64,000 nucleotides of DNA from an uncultured Pseudoruegeria sp. (GCA_947498155.1 CANMJD010000001.1:806001-870000); one strand, 5' to 3'. Shown: positions 35,163-45,721, numbered from the stretch's first letter. A program made the numbers and translations. The notes: generated by a model not told the origin, from the letters alone.

Positions 35163-35954
35163 TTAGCTGTCTTGACGCCACGGCGGTGTTTTCTTGGCAA
35201 AAAACGCTTCAATTCCATCCCGCGTCTCTGTGGTTTCCCAACAATCGGCCAAAGCGCCTGCCGTCCGCTTTGCCGCTGTGATGGGATTCACACCCGCCAA
35301 GGACAAACACAGCGCCTTGGCTTGCGCCACCGCCCCCGGCGCGCATTGCAGCAACGCCAGAACCTCGGCCTCTACTGCATCGGGCAAGTCATCCAGCGGG
35401 CAGATATGCGCCACCAATCCGGCCCGATAGAGCAAATCCGCTGTAAAGGGTTTGGAATTGAAAAACACTTGTCGGGCAAAGGATTGCCCCAACCGCGCCA
35501 CCACAAACGGGCCAATCGTCGCCGGAATCAACCCCAGTCGCGTTTCGGTCAGGGCAAAGCGCGTGTCTTCTGCCGCGACAATGATATCGCAAACCGACAG
35601 TAGCCCCACGCCGCCCCCATAGACGGCACCATGGACCTGTGCGACCACCGGTTTGGGCAGGTTGTTCCACGCCCCCAGCATCGCCGCAAGCGCCTCTGCC
35701 TGCGCCATCTTTCCGGTGCGATCCTTGGCCATGGTCTCTTTCATCCAGCCAAGATCGCCCCCTGCGCAAAAGGACTTGCCCGCTCCGGCCAACACCACAA
35801 CGCGCACTGTTTGCGCCTGCCCCAGATGCTGCGCCATCTGCGTGAGCTCTTTGATCATCAGCGCATTCAGCGCGTTGTGCTTCTCGGGCCGCTGCAGCGT
35901 CACAAAAGCCACTCCCCGCGCATCAATGGTCAGATCAATGGTTTCTGTGCTCAT
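35163..35954 (-). CDS. liuC: Enoyl-CoA hydratase/isomerase family protein, probable methylglutaconyl-CoA hydratase
   Basis: 263 residues of the crotonase fold: NALMIKELTQMAQHL, oxyanion-hole GAGKSFCAGGDLGWMKE and VHGAVYGGGVGLLSVCDI, and catalytic Glu in TETRLGLIPATI. It begins where the HMG-CoA lyase gene ends (ATGA overlap), the standard liuC-liuE neighbourhood, so hydration of 3-methylglutaconyl-CoA in leucine breakdown is the best assignment. The acyl-CoA dehydrogenase and biotin carboxylase genes of that pathway are not here. Confidence 0.85.
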   Translation of the reverse strand: MSTETIDLTIDARGVAFVTLQRPEKHNALNALMIKELTQMAQHLGQAQTVRVVVLAGAGKSFCAGGDLGWMKETMAKDRTGKMAQAEALAAMLGAWNNLPKPVVAQVHGAVYGGGVGLLSVCDIIVAAEDTRFALTETRLGLIPATIGPFVVARLGQSFARQVFFNSKPFTADLLYRAGLVAHICPLDDLPDAVEAEVLALLQCAPGAVAQAKALCLSLAGVNPITAAKRTAGALADCWETTETRDGIEAFFAKKTPPWRQDS

Positions 35955-36826
35955 GGGATTTCCTTTTCTGCCGCATCCGCTGCGATTTGCGCAACCAGCG
36001 CCTCTGCCTTTAACAGTTGCGCGCGTGCCAGACCGGTTTCAAACCCCGCCCCCGTCAGCGCATCATACACGGCCAGTGTCGACACATTGCCCTGCGCACC
36101 AGGGGCATAGGGGCACCCGCCAAGGCCGCCAATGGCGCTATCAAAAACACGGAGGCCCTGCGCCACAGCAGCCTGCACATTGGCAATCGCATTGCCACGG
36201 GTGTCATGAAAATGACCCGCAAGCTTGGCGGTCGGCACGGCCTTAGCCACCGCTTTTATCATCGCTGCGACAGAGGCAGGTGTGCCTGCACCAATGGTAT
36301 CGCCCAGCGAGACCTCATAGCAGCCCATATCCAACAAACCTCTGGCAACGCGCTGCACCGCCAGCGGATCAATTGCCCCTTCATAAGGGCAGGCAATCAC
36401 ACAAGAGACATAGCCGCGCACCGGCAGATCATTGCGCTTGGCCTCAGCCATGACCGCATGAAACCGTGCCAGACTTTCATCAACAGAGCAGTTGATATTC
36501 TTCTGGCTAAAGCTTTCCGACGCCGATCCAAAAATCGCCACCTCATCCGCTTTCGCGTCAACTGCGCCCTGCAAGCCTTTGATGTTGGGCGTTAAAGCGG
36601 CATAATCTACACCGGCCTTGCGGGTAATCCCGCGCATGACCTCGGCAGCATCGGCCAATTGCGGCACCCATTTTGGCGAGACAAAACTTGTGGCTTCAAT
36701 CTTTTGGAAACCGGCTTGGGACAGGCAGTCGATCAGCGCAATCTTGGCCGATGTCGGGATCAACACCGTTTCATTCTGCAAGCCGTCTCTGGGGCCAACC
36801 TCATATATCTGAATGCGTTCTGTCAT
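35951..36826 (-). CDS. mvaB: Hydroxymethylglutaryl-CoA lyase
   Basis: 291 residues, TIM-barrel lyase that splits HMG-CoA into acetyl-CoA and acetoacetate in leucine degradation. Family segments are clear: YEVGPRDGLQNE (N-terminal metal region), ATSFVSPKWVPQLADA, SLGDTIGAGTPASV, the metal-binding AGHFHDTRGNAIANV and FDSAIGGLGGCPYAPGAQGN (catalytic cysteine region). It overlaps the enoyl-CoA hydratase gene by four bases. It lies 140 bp downstream of ileS on the same strand. Confidence 0.95.
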   Translation of the reverse strand: MTERIQIYEVGPRDGLQNETVLIPTSAKIALIDCLSQAGFQKIEATSFVSPKWVPQLADAAEVMRGITRKAGVDYAALTPNIKGLQGAVDAKADEVAIFGSASESFSQKNINCSVDESLARFHAVMAEAKRNDLPVRGYVSCVIACPYEGAIDPLAVQRVARGLLDMGCYEVSLGDTIGAGTPASVAAMIKAVAKAVPTAKLAGHFHDTRGNAIANVQAAVAQGLRVFDSAIGGLGGCPYAPGAQGNVSTLAVYDALTGAGFETGLARAQLLKAEALVAQIAADAAEKEIP

Positions 36827-36966
36827 CGCTCCCCCGCGGATTGCCAGCTGCTACGCTCAGCCCAAAGGTGACCGCCCGCGCGCCCTATTGCAAGAGCTCC
36901 GCCGCGAAAACAAATAGGGCCACCCGAGGGAACGGGCAGCCCAGTATTTCAGCATGACATCAGGCT

Positions 36967-39870
36967 TTAGCCGAGCGCGCTATCACAGCGGCCACAGGTG
37001 CCCTCATGTTTATGAGTCCCGACATCCGGCAGGATCTTCCAGCAACGCTGGCATTTTGCGCCGTCGGCCTTTTCAAAGACAACGCCGACCCCGTCCACTT
37101 CGGGCATGCGGAAGGCCTCATCGGGGCTTGCATCTTGTGTCAGGGACAGCCCCGAAGTGATGCAGATATCCTCAAACGGTACCGATTGAAGCGCCGCCAG
37201 AACGTCAGCATCGGCCACATGCACCACCGGTGCCGCCTCAAGCGACGCCCCAATGACTTTTTCGGTCCGCTGGATTTCCAACGCGGCCGTGACAACGCGG
37301 CGCACTTTGCGCACATTGGCCCATTTCGCCGCCAGTTCCGCATCCAGCCAGTCGCTTGGTGTGTCGGGGAAATCGGTCAAATGCACAGAGCTGTCATCGC
37401 CGGGGAAGCGCTCCAGCCAGACCTCTTCCATGGTGAACACAAGGATCGGCGCCAGCCATGTGGTCAGACGACGGTGCAGAATATCCAGCACCGTGCGCGC
37501 CGCACGGCGGTTAACGGTATCGCCATCGCAATACAGCGCATCCTTGCGAATGTCGAAATAGAAGGCCGACAGATCGACCGTGGCAAAGGTAAAGACCGCC
37601 TGCCAAACCGCGTTGAAATCAAACTCGGCATAGCCCTTGCGCACCTGTGCATCCAGTTCCGCGACCCGATGGAGCACCAAGCGTTCCAGCTCTGGCATAT
37701 CCGCCGGCGCAACCCGATCCGCTTCGGTGAAATCGGACAAAGACCCCAACATGAAACGCATGGTATTGCGCAACCGGCGATAGCTATCGGCTACCCCTTT
37801 CAGGATTTCCGGCCCGATCCGCTGATCCGAGGTGTAATCGGTCTGCGCCACCCAAAGACGCAGGATATCCGCACCATATTGCTGCACGATTTTTTCGGGC
37901 ACAATGGTATTGCCGAGCGATTTGGACATCTTGTTGCCCTTCGCATCCAGCGTAAACCCGTGGGTCACCACATTGCGATAAGGCGCGCGGCCCTTGGTGC
38001 CACAGGCCTGCAACATCGAGGAATGGAACCAACCACGGTGCTGGTCGGTGCCTTCCATATAGACATCAGCAATGCCGTCCTTTGTGCCATCTTCACGGTC
38101 CCGCAGCACAAAGGCATGGGTGGAGCCGGAATCAAACCACACATCCAACACATCAAAGACCTGCTCATAGGCATCCGCATCATGATCGCCGCCAAGGAAA
38201 CGCTCTTTTGCGCCCTCGGCATACCATGCATCGGCCCCTTCGACTTCAAACGCTTCCGAAATCCGCGCATTCACCGCCGGATCGCGCAGCAAGAAATCGG
38301 CATCTGTGGGTAATGCGCCTTTTTTGACAAAACAGGTCAGAGGTACGCCCCAGGCCCGCTGACGGGACAAAACCCAGTCGGGACGGGATTCGATCATAGA
38401 ATACAAGCGGTTGCGGCCAGTTTGCGGCCACCATTTGACCAGCTCGTCAATGCTACGCAGCGCACGTTCACGGATCGAGGTGCCATAGGTGTCCTGCCCG
38501 TCGCCAACCGCCTTATCGACACTGGCAAACCACTGTGGGGTATTGCGGAAGATCACCGGTGCTTTGGAGCGCCAGCTGTGCGGATAGCTGTGTTTAACAC
38601 GTCCTCGCGCAATGATGCCGCCCGCCTCGACCAGCTTGGCGATCACGGCAGGGTTGGCTTTGCCCTCTTTGCCCTTGCGGTTGAACACTTCAAGTCCGGC
38701 AAAGAACGGCACATGGGGCAGGAATTCGGACTCTTCACCCACATTATGGGTCATCCGGTCGATCCAGTTGCGTTTGACAAAGACCTCATAGTCATCGGCC
38801 CCGTGCGAAGGCGCGGTGTGTACAAAACCCGTTCCCGCATCATCGGTGACGTGATCGCCATCCAGCATCGGAACCTCATAGTCCCAGAAGCCATCTGCCC
38901 CGTCGATGCCGTTAAAGGGGTGCTCACATACCAGCTGCGCCAGATCATCTGCCGTTACATCGGCAACGCGCGTGTACATGTCTGGCGTCAAGCGCGCCGC
39001 TGTGAACACTTGTTCAGCCAGCGCGTCTGCCAACAGGAATTTTTCACCAACATTGACCCAGCATTCTTCGGGCCGGTCAGTAGCCTCATAGACGCCATAG
39101 CTGATTTTCGGATTATAACAGATCGCTTTATTGGACGGAATCGTCCAAGGAGTCGTCGTCCAGATCACCGGACGCGCATCTTTCAGCGCCTCGGGACCTT
39201 GGGTGATTTTGAACGGCACCCAGATCGTGTGGCTTTGGTGGTCGTGGTATTCGATCTCGGCCTCAGCCAGCGCGGTTTTTTCAACCGGCGACCACATCAC
39301 GGGTTTGGACCCCTGATAAAGCGTACCGTTCATCAGGAATTTCATGAACTCCTCGGCGATGACAGCCTCGGCGTGGAAGTTCATTGTCAAATAGGGATCA
39401 TCCCAATTGCCGGTGATGCCAAGGCGTTTAAATTCCTCGCGCTGGATATCCACCCAGCCCTCGGCAAACTTGCGGCATTCCTGACGAAAATCAACGACAT
39501 CAACGTCGTCTTTGTCTTTGCCCTTTTGGCGGTATTGTTCCTCGATTTTCCACTCGATGGGCAATCCGTGGCAATCCCAACCCGGCACATAGCGCGCGTC
39601 AAACCCCATCATCTGATGGGAGCGCACGATCATGTCCTTGATGGTTTTGTTCAACGCATGACCGATGTGCAAATGACCATTCGCATAGGGCGGGCCGTCA
39701 TGCAGGGTAAAAGGCGTGCGATCCGCCTTTTCGCGCAAACGGTCATAAACCCCGATCTGCGCCCAGCGTTCCAGCCAGCCGGGCTCGCGTTTGGGCAGAC
39801 CGGCGCGCATGGGAAAATCGGTTTTAGGGAGATTCAGAGTGGTTTTGTAATCAACGGTTTCGGCGCTCAT
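36967..39870 (-). CDS. ileS: Isoleucyl-tRNA synthetase
   Basis: 967 residues from ATG 39870 (MSAETVDYKTTLNLPKTDFP); the extension to 39942 is unsupported. The class I signatures are YANGHLHIGHALNK (HIGH) and NKMSKSLGNT (KMSKS), with the editing domain in between (for example HTAPSHGADDYEVF). The C-terminal zinc-knuckle KCQRCWKILPDV and GTCGRCDSAL end the protein. It charges tRNA-Ile in the cytosol. No T-box or tRNA is seen upstream; the dispersed repeat lies in the gap to yebC. Confidence 0.98.
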   Translation of the reverse strand: MSAETVDYKTTLNLPKTDFPMRAGLPKREPGWLERWAQIGVYDRLREKADRTPFTLHDGPPYANGHLHIGHALNKTIKDMIVRSHQMMGFDARYVPGWDCHGLPIEWKIEEQYRQKGKDKDDVDVVDFRQECRKFAEGWVDIQREEFKRLGITGNWDDPYLTMNFHAEAVIAEEFMKFLMNGTLYQGSKPVMWSPVEKTALAEAEIEYHDHQSHTIWVPFKITQGPEALKDARPVIWTTTPWTIPSNKAICYNPKISYGVYEATDRPEECWVNVGEKFLLADALAEQVFTAARLTPDMYTRVADVTADDLAQLVCEHPFNGIDGADGFWDYEVPMLDGDHVTDDAGTGFVHTAPSHGADDYEVFVKRNWIDRMTHNVGEESEFLPHVPFFAGLEVFNRKGKEGKANPAVIAKLVEAGGIIARGRVKHSYPHSWRSKAPVIFRNTPQWFASVDKAVGDGQDTYGTSIRERALRSIDELVKWWPQTGRNRLYSMIESRPDWVLSRQRAWGVPLTCFVKKGALPTDADFLLRDPAVNARISEAFEVEGADAWYAEGAKERFLGGDHDADAYEQVFDVLDVWFDSGSTHAFVLRDREDGTKDGIADVYMEGTDQHRGWFHSSMLQACGTKGRAPYRNVVTHGFTLDAKGNKMSKSLGNTIVPEKIVQQYGADILRLWVAQTDYTSDQRIGPEILKGVADSYRRLRNTMRFMLGSLSDFTEADRVAPADMPELERLVLHRVAELDAQVRKGYAEFDFNAVWQAVFTFATVDLSAFYFDIRKDALYCDGDTVNRRAARTVLDILHRRLTTWLAPILVFTMEEVWLERFPGDDSSVHLTDFPDTPSDWLDAELAAKWANVRKVRRVVTAALEIQRTEKVIGASLEAAPVVHVADADVLAALQSVPFEDICITSGLSLTQDASPDEAFRMPEVDGVGVVFEKADGAKCQRCWKILPDVGTHKHEGTCGRCDSALG

Positions 39871-40073
39871 TGTCCGGATATCCTGTTTGACAAAGAAGGA
39901 AGGGATCAGTTTCAAAGTCGGCGTGGAAGGGTCTCCATACACCTTTGCCCGGCGTCTCTTGCTTCAGAGCGCCGGGGATATAATTCGAATAATGATCGCC
40001 AGATAGGTCATTTCAACTGCAGCTTATAGGACCATGACAGAGGCAGGACAAGCACCTAGCACAAAGGGGGATC
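39871..40073. other. Upstream gap of ileS, first part
   Basis: The 331-bp gap between ileS and yebC has about 200 bp without a gene or clear site, in which the ileS promoter must lie, then the large inverted repeat listed separately at 40074-40196. Confidence 0.5.
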
Positions 40074-40196
40074 GGGGCGCTGCCCCCGCCACCCTGTCGG
40101 GTGGCTCCCCCGGGATATTTAGGATCAAAATGAAAGCCTCACTTTGTTCCTGAAATATCCCCGCCGGAGGCATAAAATCTGGTGCGCAGCGCCCCG
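40074..40196. repeat. Two inverted copies of a G+C-rich dispersed repeat between ileS and yebC
   Basis: GGGGCGCTGC at 40074-40083 pairs with GCAGCGCCCC near 40186-40195. GGGATATTTAGG (40112-40123) pairs with CCTGAAATATCCC (one base bulged) near 40149-40161. Between them, GCCACCC-TGTC-GGGTGGC forms a further perfect hairpin (40088-40105). The same core (AAATATCCC, a G-rich run, GCAGCGCCCC) recurs at 47164-47208. Extragenic palindromes of this kind are common in Rhodobacterales. Confidence 0.7.
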
Positions 40197-40201
40197 CGGG
40201 A

Positions 40202-40942
40202 TCAGAGTTGCTCCATAACCTCGTCAGAGGCTTCAAAGTTGGCGGTAACGCGTTGCACGTCATCGTCATCTTCCAGCGCATCAATCAGCTTCATCAGCTT
40301 TTGCATGCCCTCAAGATCCAGCTCGGTCGAGGTTGTGGGCTTCCAAATCAGCTTGGTGGAGTCAGATTCCCCTAATTCGGCCTCAAGAGCGGTAGACACA
40401 TCGTTCAGGTCAGTATCGGCGCAATAAATCGAATGGCCCTCTTCAGAGCTTTCAACATCCTCGGCACCGGCCTCAATCGCAGCCATCATCACCGTATCCG
40501 CATCGCCAACGGCAGCCGGATAGGTGACCTCTCCCTTGCGTTCAAACATGAAAGAGACCGAACCGGTCTCACCAAGGTTGCCACCATTTTTGGAAAACGT
40601 CGAGCGCACGGTCGAGGCCGTCCGATTGCGGTTGTCGGTCATCGTCTCGACAATCACCGCCACGCCGTTAGGGCCATAGCCTTCGTAGCGGATCTCATCG
40701 TAGTTTTCCGCATCTCCGCCCTGGGATTTCTTGATCGCGCGATCAATCACATCCTTGGGCACGGATTGCGATTTAGCCTCTTTCACCGCAAGGCGCAGGC
40801 GCGGGTTATTGTCGGGGTCCGGGTCGCCCATTTTTGCCGCAACGGTGATTTCTTTTGCCAGTTTCGAAAACAGTTTTGATCGAGCCTTATCCTGCCGCCC
40901 TTTGCGGTGCTGGATATTGGCCCATTTGGAATGGCCTGCCAT
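40202..40942 (-). CDS. yebC: YebC/PmpR-family transcriptional regulator
   Basis: 246 residues from ATG 40942 ([20 protein letters not shown], the invariant family start). The block [30 protein letters not shown] and later [23 protein letters not shown] are typical of YebC. Members act in translation of proline stretches and as DNA-binding regulators. It is alone between ileS and the SLC13 transporter, all on one strand. Confidence 0.97.
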   Translation of the reverse strand: MAGHSKWANIQHRKGRQDKARSKLFSKLAKEITVAAKMGDPDPDNNPRLRLAVKEAKSQSVPKDVIDRAIKKSQGGDAENYDEIRYEGYGPNGVAVIVETMTDNRNRTASTVRSTFSKNGGNLGETGSVSFMFERKGEVTYPAAVGDADTVMMAAIEAGAEDVESSEEGHSIYCADTDLNDVSTALEAELGESDSTKLIWKPTTSTELDLEGMQKLMKLIDALEDDDDVQRVTANFEASDEVMEQL

Positions 40943-41018
40943 CGGTATTCTCCAACCTGTGTCTGTGCTTTGGGCCTCTATATGACAAGGCAAAGCCAAC
41001 CTGCAAGGCCAGCGCGCG

Positions 41019-42797
41019 CTAGAGAGGCCAGATCAGGGGAATCAAAGCCGAAACCAGCATGCCCATCGTGAGATTAAGCGGAATACCGACCTTCAGGAAG
41101 TCGGTGAACTTATACCCGCCCGGACCATAGACCATCATATTGGTCTGATACCCGATGGGGGTGGCAAAGCTCGCCGAGGCGGCAACCATAACTGCAATCA
41201 CCAAGGGGCGCGGATCAATACCCATGGCTTGGGCCAGACCAATCGCAATCGGGGTCACGACAACTGCCACGGCATTATTGGACACCAGTTCGGTCAGTAC
41301 CGAGGTCAACAGATAAATCGCCCAAATAATCAAGAAGGGCGGCAACTGCGCCAGGGCCGGCGCAATGCCATTTACAATCAGGCTGACAGCCCCTGAATTC
41401 TCCAGAGCGACACCAATAGCCAGCATCGAAAAGATCAGCGCCAAGAGCCGACCGTCGATAAAGGAAAAGGCTTCCTCGGCATCAATGCACCCGGTTAGCA
41501 ACACGACGGCCACAGCAACAATCGACAGGGCCAGAATGGGGGCCAGCCCCAGACCGGCAAGGGCGACGATCCCGACGAGCGCGGCCAACGCGATGGGGGC
41601 ATGGCTGCGCCGAAATGCACGTTCAGACGGTTTGGAAATATCCACCAATCCCATATCGCTGGCAAGGCGTTGAATATCTTCCGGGGCCCCTTCCACCAGC
41701 AAAGTATCCCCCACGCGCACCACCAGATCATCCAACTGCCGCCCGATGTTCTGGTTTCGGCGATGCACTGCCAACGGATAAACCCCGTAGCGGCGGCGCA
41801 AACGCAGACTACCAAGGGAGCGGCCAATCATCCGGCAACCGGGTGTAATAAGCACTTCGACGGTAGAGGTCTGCACGGAAGACAACTTGTCTACCATTGC
41901 CACGTCTTTTGATTTCTGCAAGCCGAGCAGCTCAGTCATTTCGGTCCGCAAAACCACGCGGTCCCCTGCCTGAAGCGACACAGATTTCAGATCCCGCCGC
42001 AAAGATGCATCCCCGCGCAAGACATCGACCAACCGCACCCCGTCGCGTTTGAACAAATCGACCTGCGTCACAGATTGCCCAATCAGTGCAGACTCTTCGG
42101 GCACAGCCACTTCAGTGAAAAACTTCATCTTGGCCCGCGTGGACAGCAGGTTTGCCATCGAAGAGCGTTCTGGCAGCAGCTTTGGCCCGAGAAAATAGAG
42201 ATACAACATCCCGTAAGCAACGACGGCAAGACCCAAAGGCGTAACCTCAAAAATCGAGAAGGCCTCCAGCCCCTGCGCGCGGGCGACGCCATCCACTAAC
42301 AGGTTGGTCGAGGTCCCGATCAAGGTCAGCGTGCCGCCCATAATCGCGGCATAAGACAACGGAATCAGCAGCTTGGAGGCCGTGACTCCCAAACGATTGG
42401 CCAGCTGCACAAAAACCGGGATCATCACCACCACGACCGGTGTATTCGACACCACAGCCGAGGCTACAACAACGAATGAAATCAGCGCACCAACTGCGGT
42501 TTTCGGGCGTTTATCGGCATTGCGTTCGGCTATCTGAGTAAACCAGTCCAAGGCACCGGTGCGCACCAGTGCCCCCATGATGATGAACATACAGGCAATC
42601 GTCCAAGGGGCGGGGTTTGAGAGCACCACCAGCGCATCCTGATACGGCAGCACGCCCAGCACCAAAAGGCTGGCAACACCGCCGATCGCCACAACCTCTG
42701 TCGGGAATTTCTCACTCAGAAACAGCGCGAACATCACCGCAACCACGGCAAGGCTGATCATGGCTTGAATGAATGGGGAAAACGCAAAGAGGGTCAT
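41019..42797 (-). CDS. SLC13/DASS-family permease with two TrkA-C (RCK_C) domains
   Basis: 592 residues. Two groups of about five to six membrane helices (residues about 10-190 and 390-590) flank a cytosolic part, about 205-375, with two RCK_C-like segments ([20 protein letters not shown] and [20 protein letters not shown]). The [21 protein letters not shown] and [21 protein letters not shown] motifs are typical of divalent-anion:Na+ symporters (citrate, succinate or sulfate). The cytosolic domains suggest regulation by a bound ligand. Substrate is not determined. Confidence 0.88.
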   Translation of the reverse strand: MTLFAFSPFIQAMISLAVVAVMFALFLSEKFPTEVVAIGGVASLLVLGVLPYQDALVVLSNPAPWTIACMFIIMGALVRTGALDWFTQIAERNADKRPKTAVGALISFVVVASAVVSNTPVVVVMIPVFVQLANRLGVTASKLLIPLSYAAIMGGTLTLIGTSTNLLVDGVARAQGLEAFSIFEVTPLGLAVVAYGMLYLYFLGPKLLPERSSMANLLSTRAKMKFFTEVAVPEESALIGQSVTQVDLFKRDGVRLVDVLRGDASLRRDLKSVSLQAGDRVVLRTEMTELLGLQKSKDVAMVDKLSSVQTSTVEVLITPGCRMIGRSLGSLRLRRRYGVYPLAVHRRNQNIGRQLDDLVVRVGDTLLVEGAPEDIQRLASDMGLVDISKPSERAFRRSHAPIALAALVGIVALAGLGLAPILALSIVAVAVVLLTGCIDAEEAFSFIDGRLLALIFSMLAIGVALENSGAVSLIVNGIAPALAQLPPFLIIWAIYLLTSVLTELVSNNAVAVVVTPIAIGLAQAMGIDPRPLVIAVMVAASASFATPIGYQTNMMVYGPGGYKFTDFLKVGIPLNLTMGMLVSALIPLIWPL

Positions 42798-42922
42798 ATT
42801 GATCTAAGCTCTAATAAACTATGCTTCTTTTCCCCTACTGCATCCGCCACAGCAAGCTTTTCCGCACGACCGGACCGTTATTTCCAGCGACACTTGCAGG
42901 AAAGCAAAATCCGAAGGCAACC

Positions 42923-43735
42923 CTAGGGTGTGGATTGCTCTAGCCGCCCGCCCACGCGGATCATCTTTACGCGGGTGGCTTTGCCGGTGCGGTCGTCAGT
43001 TTCCGTATAAAGCCCCGACAGCGTGGCCTCGCCTGTGGCAGGGGTAAACCGCCCCTTGCCCATGCCGGTGACAAAGCGGCGCAGGGGCTCTGCCGGTTCC
43101 ATACCGATCACCGAGTTATAATCCCCGCACATGCCAGCATCGCCCTGAAACGCTGTGCCTTTGGGCAGGATTTGCGCATCACCAGTTGGCACATGGGTGT
43201 GGGTGCCAACGCAGACACTGACCTTGCCATCCACCCAATGCCCCATCCCCATCTTTTCCGACGTCGCCTCGCAGTGGACATCCAGCAGGCTGGCCTGCGC
43301 CAAGCCGCCGAGCGGATGCGCCTTCAGGACCTGTTCAACAGCCGAGAACGGATCATCAAAGGGGCGTTTCATAAAGACCTGCCCCAGCACCTGCGCGACC
43401 AAAATCTTACGCCCGCCTGTTGCCTTGAACAGCCGTGCCCCTTTGCCAGGCGCGGCTTTGGAAAAATTCAACGGGCGGATAATACGGGGTTCCTGCTCGA
43501 TGAACGTCAGCATATCGCGCTGATCAAAGGCGTGATCGCCAAGCGTGATACAATCCGCACCGGCCTCCAGTATTTCCTTGGCATGGGCCGGTGAGAGACC
43601 ATTCCCGCTGGTGGCATTTTCGCCATTAACCACAATAAAATCGAGTCCCCAATCCTGACGGAGTTTCGGCAGTTGGGACTTTATGGCGGCCCGACCACTA
43701 CGACCGACCACATCACCTAGGAAAAGTATCTTCAT
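42923..43735 (-). CDS. ymdB: YmdB-family metallophosphoesterase (TIGR00282)
   Basis: 270 residues with the metal-binding motifs in order: FLGDVVG, VVNGENATSGNG, GDHAFDQRDM (usually GNHxWD), HCEATSEK and GTHTHVPTGDAQIL. These match the family of cyclic-nucleotide phosphodiesterases that includes Bacillus YmdB, which influences multicellular behaviour. It lies 37 bp downstream of ygfA on the same strand and is probably in the mgtE-ygfA-ymdB run. Physiological substrate here is unknown. Confidence 0.9.
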   Translation of the reverse strand: MKILFLGDVVGRSGRAAIKSQLPKLRQDWGLDFIVVNGENATSGNGLSPAHAKEILEAGADCITLGDHAFDQRDMLTFIEQEPRIIRPLNFSKAAPGKGARLFKATGGRKILVAQVLGQVFMKRPFDDPFSAVEQVLKAHPLGGLAQASLLDVHCEATSEKMGMGHWVDGKVSVCVGTHTHVPTGDAQILPKGTAFQGDAGMCGDYNSVIGMEPAEPLRRFVTGMGKGRFTPATGEATLSGLYTETDDRTGKATRVKMIRVGGRLEQSTP

Positions 43736-43772
43736 ATGGCCTTGCTAGGACGGGATGTCCTGTTTCACAAGC

Positions 43773-44333
43773 TTAGAATCGCAGAACACCCGCATCTGTC
43801 ACAATCGCATCAAGCGGTTGATCGGTCGGCTCTAGCGGAAGCGCCTCTGCCTGCTGCGCGTTATAGGCAAAGCCGATGGCGGTCACAGGGCCCCGTTGGC
43901 GCAAACCTTCAAGGGTGCGATCATAAAACCCGCCGCCATACCCCAAACGCCCGCCGTTGCGATCAAACGCCAGCAAAGGCACGATCAGAACATCTGGAAT
44001 GATTTCCGTTTCAATGGCCGGAATCTGCGCACCGAAGGCCCCTTCTTTCATCTCGCACTCTGGCTGCCACTGATGAAATACCAAAGGCTGATTTGCACTA
44101 AGGATCACCGGCACGCCAACGCGGCCGCGATGGGCTGCCATGACCGGACGCGGATCAACTTCGGTGCGGATCGGCATATAGCCCGACAGCGTGGAGTCAG
44201 CATATGGGGCAAGGAATGCGGCCAGATTTTGCTGCGCGGCGGCATCCAGCCCCGCCCCATGCGCCTGTTTGCGCCGCTCAAAGGCGGCTTTGCGGGCAGC
44301 GGCTTTGATCACTGTCAAATCAGCCATGCTCAT
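43773..44333 (-). CDS. ygfA: 5-formyltetrahydrofolate cyclo-ligase
   Basis: 186 residues from the ATG at 44333, which overlaps the mgtE stop (ATGA). Conserved segments are IKAAARKAAFERRKQAHGAG (N-terminal basic part), YMPIRTEVDPRPVMAA and LIVPLLAFDRNGGRLGYGGGFYDRTL, the last the ATP/folate loop of the family. It makes 5,10-methenyl-tetrahydrofolate from 5-formyl-tetrahydrofolate with ATP, salvaging one-carbon units. Confidence 0.93.
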   Translation of the reverse strand: MSMADLTVIKAAARKAAFERRKQAHGAGLDAAAQQNLAAFLAPYADSTLSGYMPIRTEVDPRPVMAAHRGRVGVPVILSANQPLVFHQWQPECEMKEGAFGAQIPAIETEIIPDVLIVPLLAFDRNGGRLGYGGGFYDRTLEGLRQRGPVTAIGFAYNAQQAEALPLEPTDQPLDAIVTDAGVLRF

Positions 44334-45721
44334 AACAGCACCCATTGCGCCAGTTTCAGGAATGCAAAAAATCCAACCACATCTGTGACGGTTGTTACCA
44401 AGGGAGCGGACGCCAGCGCCGGATCAAGCTTCACCCGTTCCAGCAGGACAGGAATAACGATCCCCGCGCAGCCCGCCACCACCAGATTGAGCCACATCGC
44501 CACCATCAGAACGAGCCCTAAGGCAGCGGAATCAAACCACAAATACCCAATGACGCCCATTAAGGAGCCATAAACCATCCCGTTCAAAAAGCCGACGCCC
44601 GTTTCGCGCAAGATAACCCGTTTGGCATTGGCGACGGTTAAATCCCGCGTCGCCATAGCGCGCACCGCAACCGCCAGCGCCTGTGTGCCCGCATTGCCCC
44701 CCATCGAGGCCACAATCGGCATGACGATGGCCAAAGCCACGATCTGATCCACCACATCGGCGAAATAGGCAATCACCATCGACGCCAAAATGGCCGTGAC
44801 CAGATTGACAAAAAGCCAACCCAGCCGCTGTTTTGTGGTTTCCAGAATGCTGTCCGACAGGCTGCTCTCACCGCCAACACCGGCCATCAACAACATGTCT
44901 TCTTCGTGTTCTTCATCCAGGACGATCATCGCATCATCAATAGTGATCACCCCGATGAGCCGCTCGTTCGCATCCACAACCGGCATCGAAATCAGGTGAT
45001 ACTGGTTGAATAAATAGGCGACGTCTTCTTCGGGGACGGTGGCCTCGACCACGCGAAAGCTCTCCTCCATCAAATCCGACAGCGGCCTGTTGCGCGCGGA
45101 TGCCAGAATGACCCCGAGCGTCACATACCCCACGGGTTTAAGTTTCGGATCGACAACAATGACGTGATAAAACTGGCTGGGGAGTTCTTCGGCGTTTCGG
45201 AAATAGTCAATCGCATCGCCGACGGTCCAATGCTCCGGCGCCATGACAACTTCGCGCTGCATCAAGCGACCGGCAGAATCCTCGGGAAAGGACATCGACT
45301 GCTGAACAACAACCCGATCGGCGTCATCCAACGCCTCCATCACCGCTTCGGCCTGCTCCTCTTCCAGATCTTCGATCAGGTCGACCACATCGTCGGATTC
45401 CAGATCGCGCACCGCTTCGGCCAACTCATGCGGCTCCAGCTGCTCGATCACCTCATCGCGCAGGGCTTCGTCAAGCTCCGACAGCACATCGCCATCTATC
45501 CCGCCCATCAGCTCCAGCAATTCGGACCGGTCCGACGCGCCAAGCTGTTCGATCAAATCGGCGATGTCAGCGGGGTGCAAATCCAGTAGCGCATCATCCA
45601 ACGCCATCTTGTCCTGCGCAAGGACAGCAGATTTGATCGCGGCCATCACACTATCGGTGAGCCCTTGATTTTCCTCGGCGCGCTCTTCCTGATCATTGAT
45701 GGTGTTGAGTTCGTCGGCCAT
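44330..45721 (-). CDS. mgtE: Magnesium transporter MgtE
   Basis: 463 residues. The N-terminal MgtE_N domain (about 25-130, LHPADIADLIEQLGASDR) is rich in acidic residues, then two CBS domains (about 150-270, DYFRNAEELPSQFYHVIVVD, YLFNQYHLISMPVVDANERL), then five membrane helices with GMVYGSLMGVIGYL and MPIVASMGGNAGTQALAVAVR, the family pore signature. It is a Mg2+-gated channel in the inner membrane. It is the first gene of the run to ygfA and ymdB. Confidence 0.96.
   Translation of the reverse strand: MADELNTINDQEERAEENQGLTDSVMAAIKSAVLAQDKMALDDALLDLHPADIADLIEQLGASDRSELLELMGGIDGDVLSELDEALRDEVIEQLEPHELAEAVRDLESDDVVDLIEDLEEEQAEAVMEALDDADRVVVQQSMSFPEDSAGRLMQREVVMAPEHWTVGDAIDYFRNAEELPSQFYHVIVVDPKLKPVGYVTLGVILASARNRPLSDLMEESFRVVEATVPEEDVAYLFNQYHLISMPVVDANERLIGVITIDDAMIVLDEEHEEDMLLMAGVGGESSLSDSILETTKQRLGWLFVNLVTAILASMVIAYFADVVDQIVALAIVMPIVASMGGNAGTQALAVAVRAMATRDLTVANAKRVILRETGVGFLNGMVYGSLMGVIGYLWFDSAALGLVLMVAMWLNLVVAGCAGIVIPVLLERVKLDPALASAPLVTTVTDVVGFFAFLKLAQWVLL

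Noticed and set aside
37006-38313. 435-codon plus-strand frame opposite ileS
   Set aside because: Shadow of ileS with no domain or good start.
38422-40029. 535-codon plus-strand open frame opposite ileS
   Set aside because: It is antisense to a long, unmistakable ileS gene and has no recognisable domain; G+C-rich genes commonly leave such open frames on the other strand.
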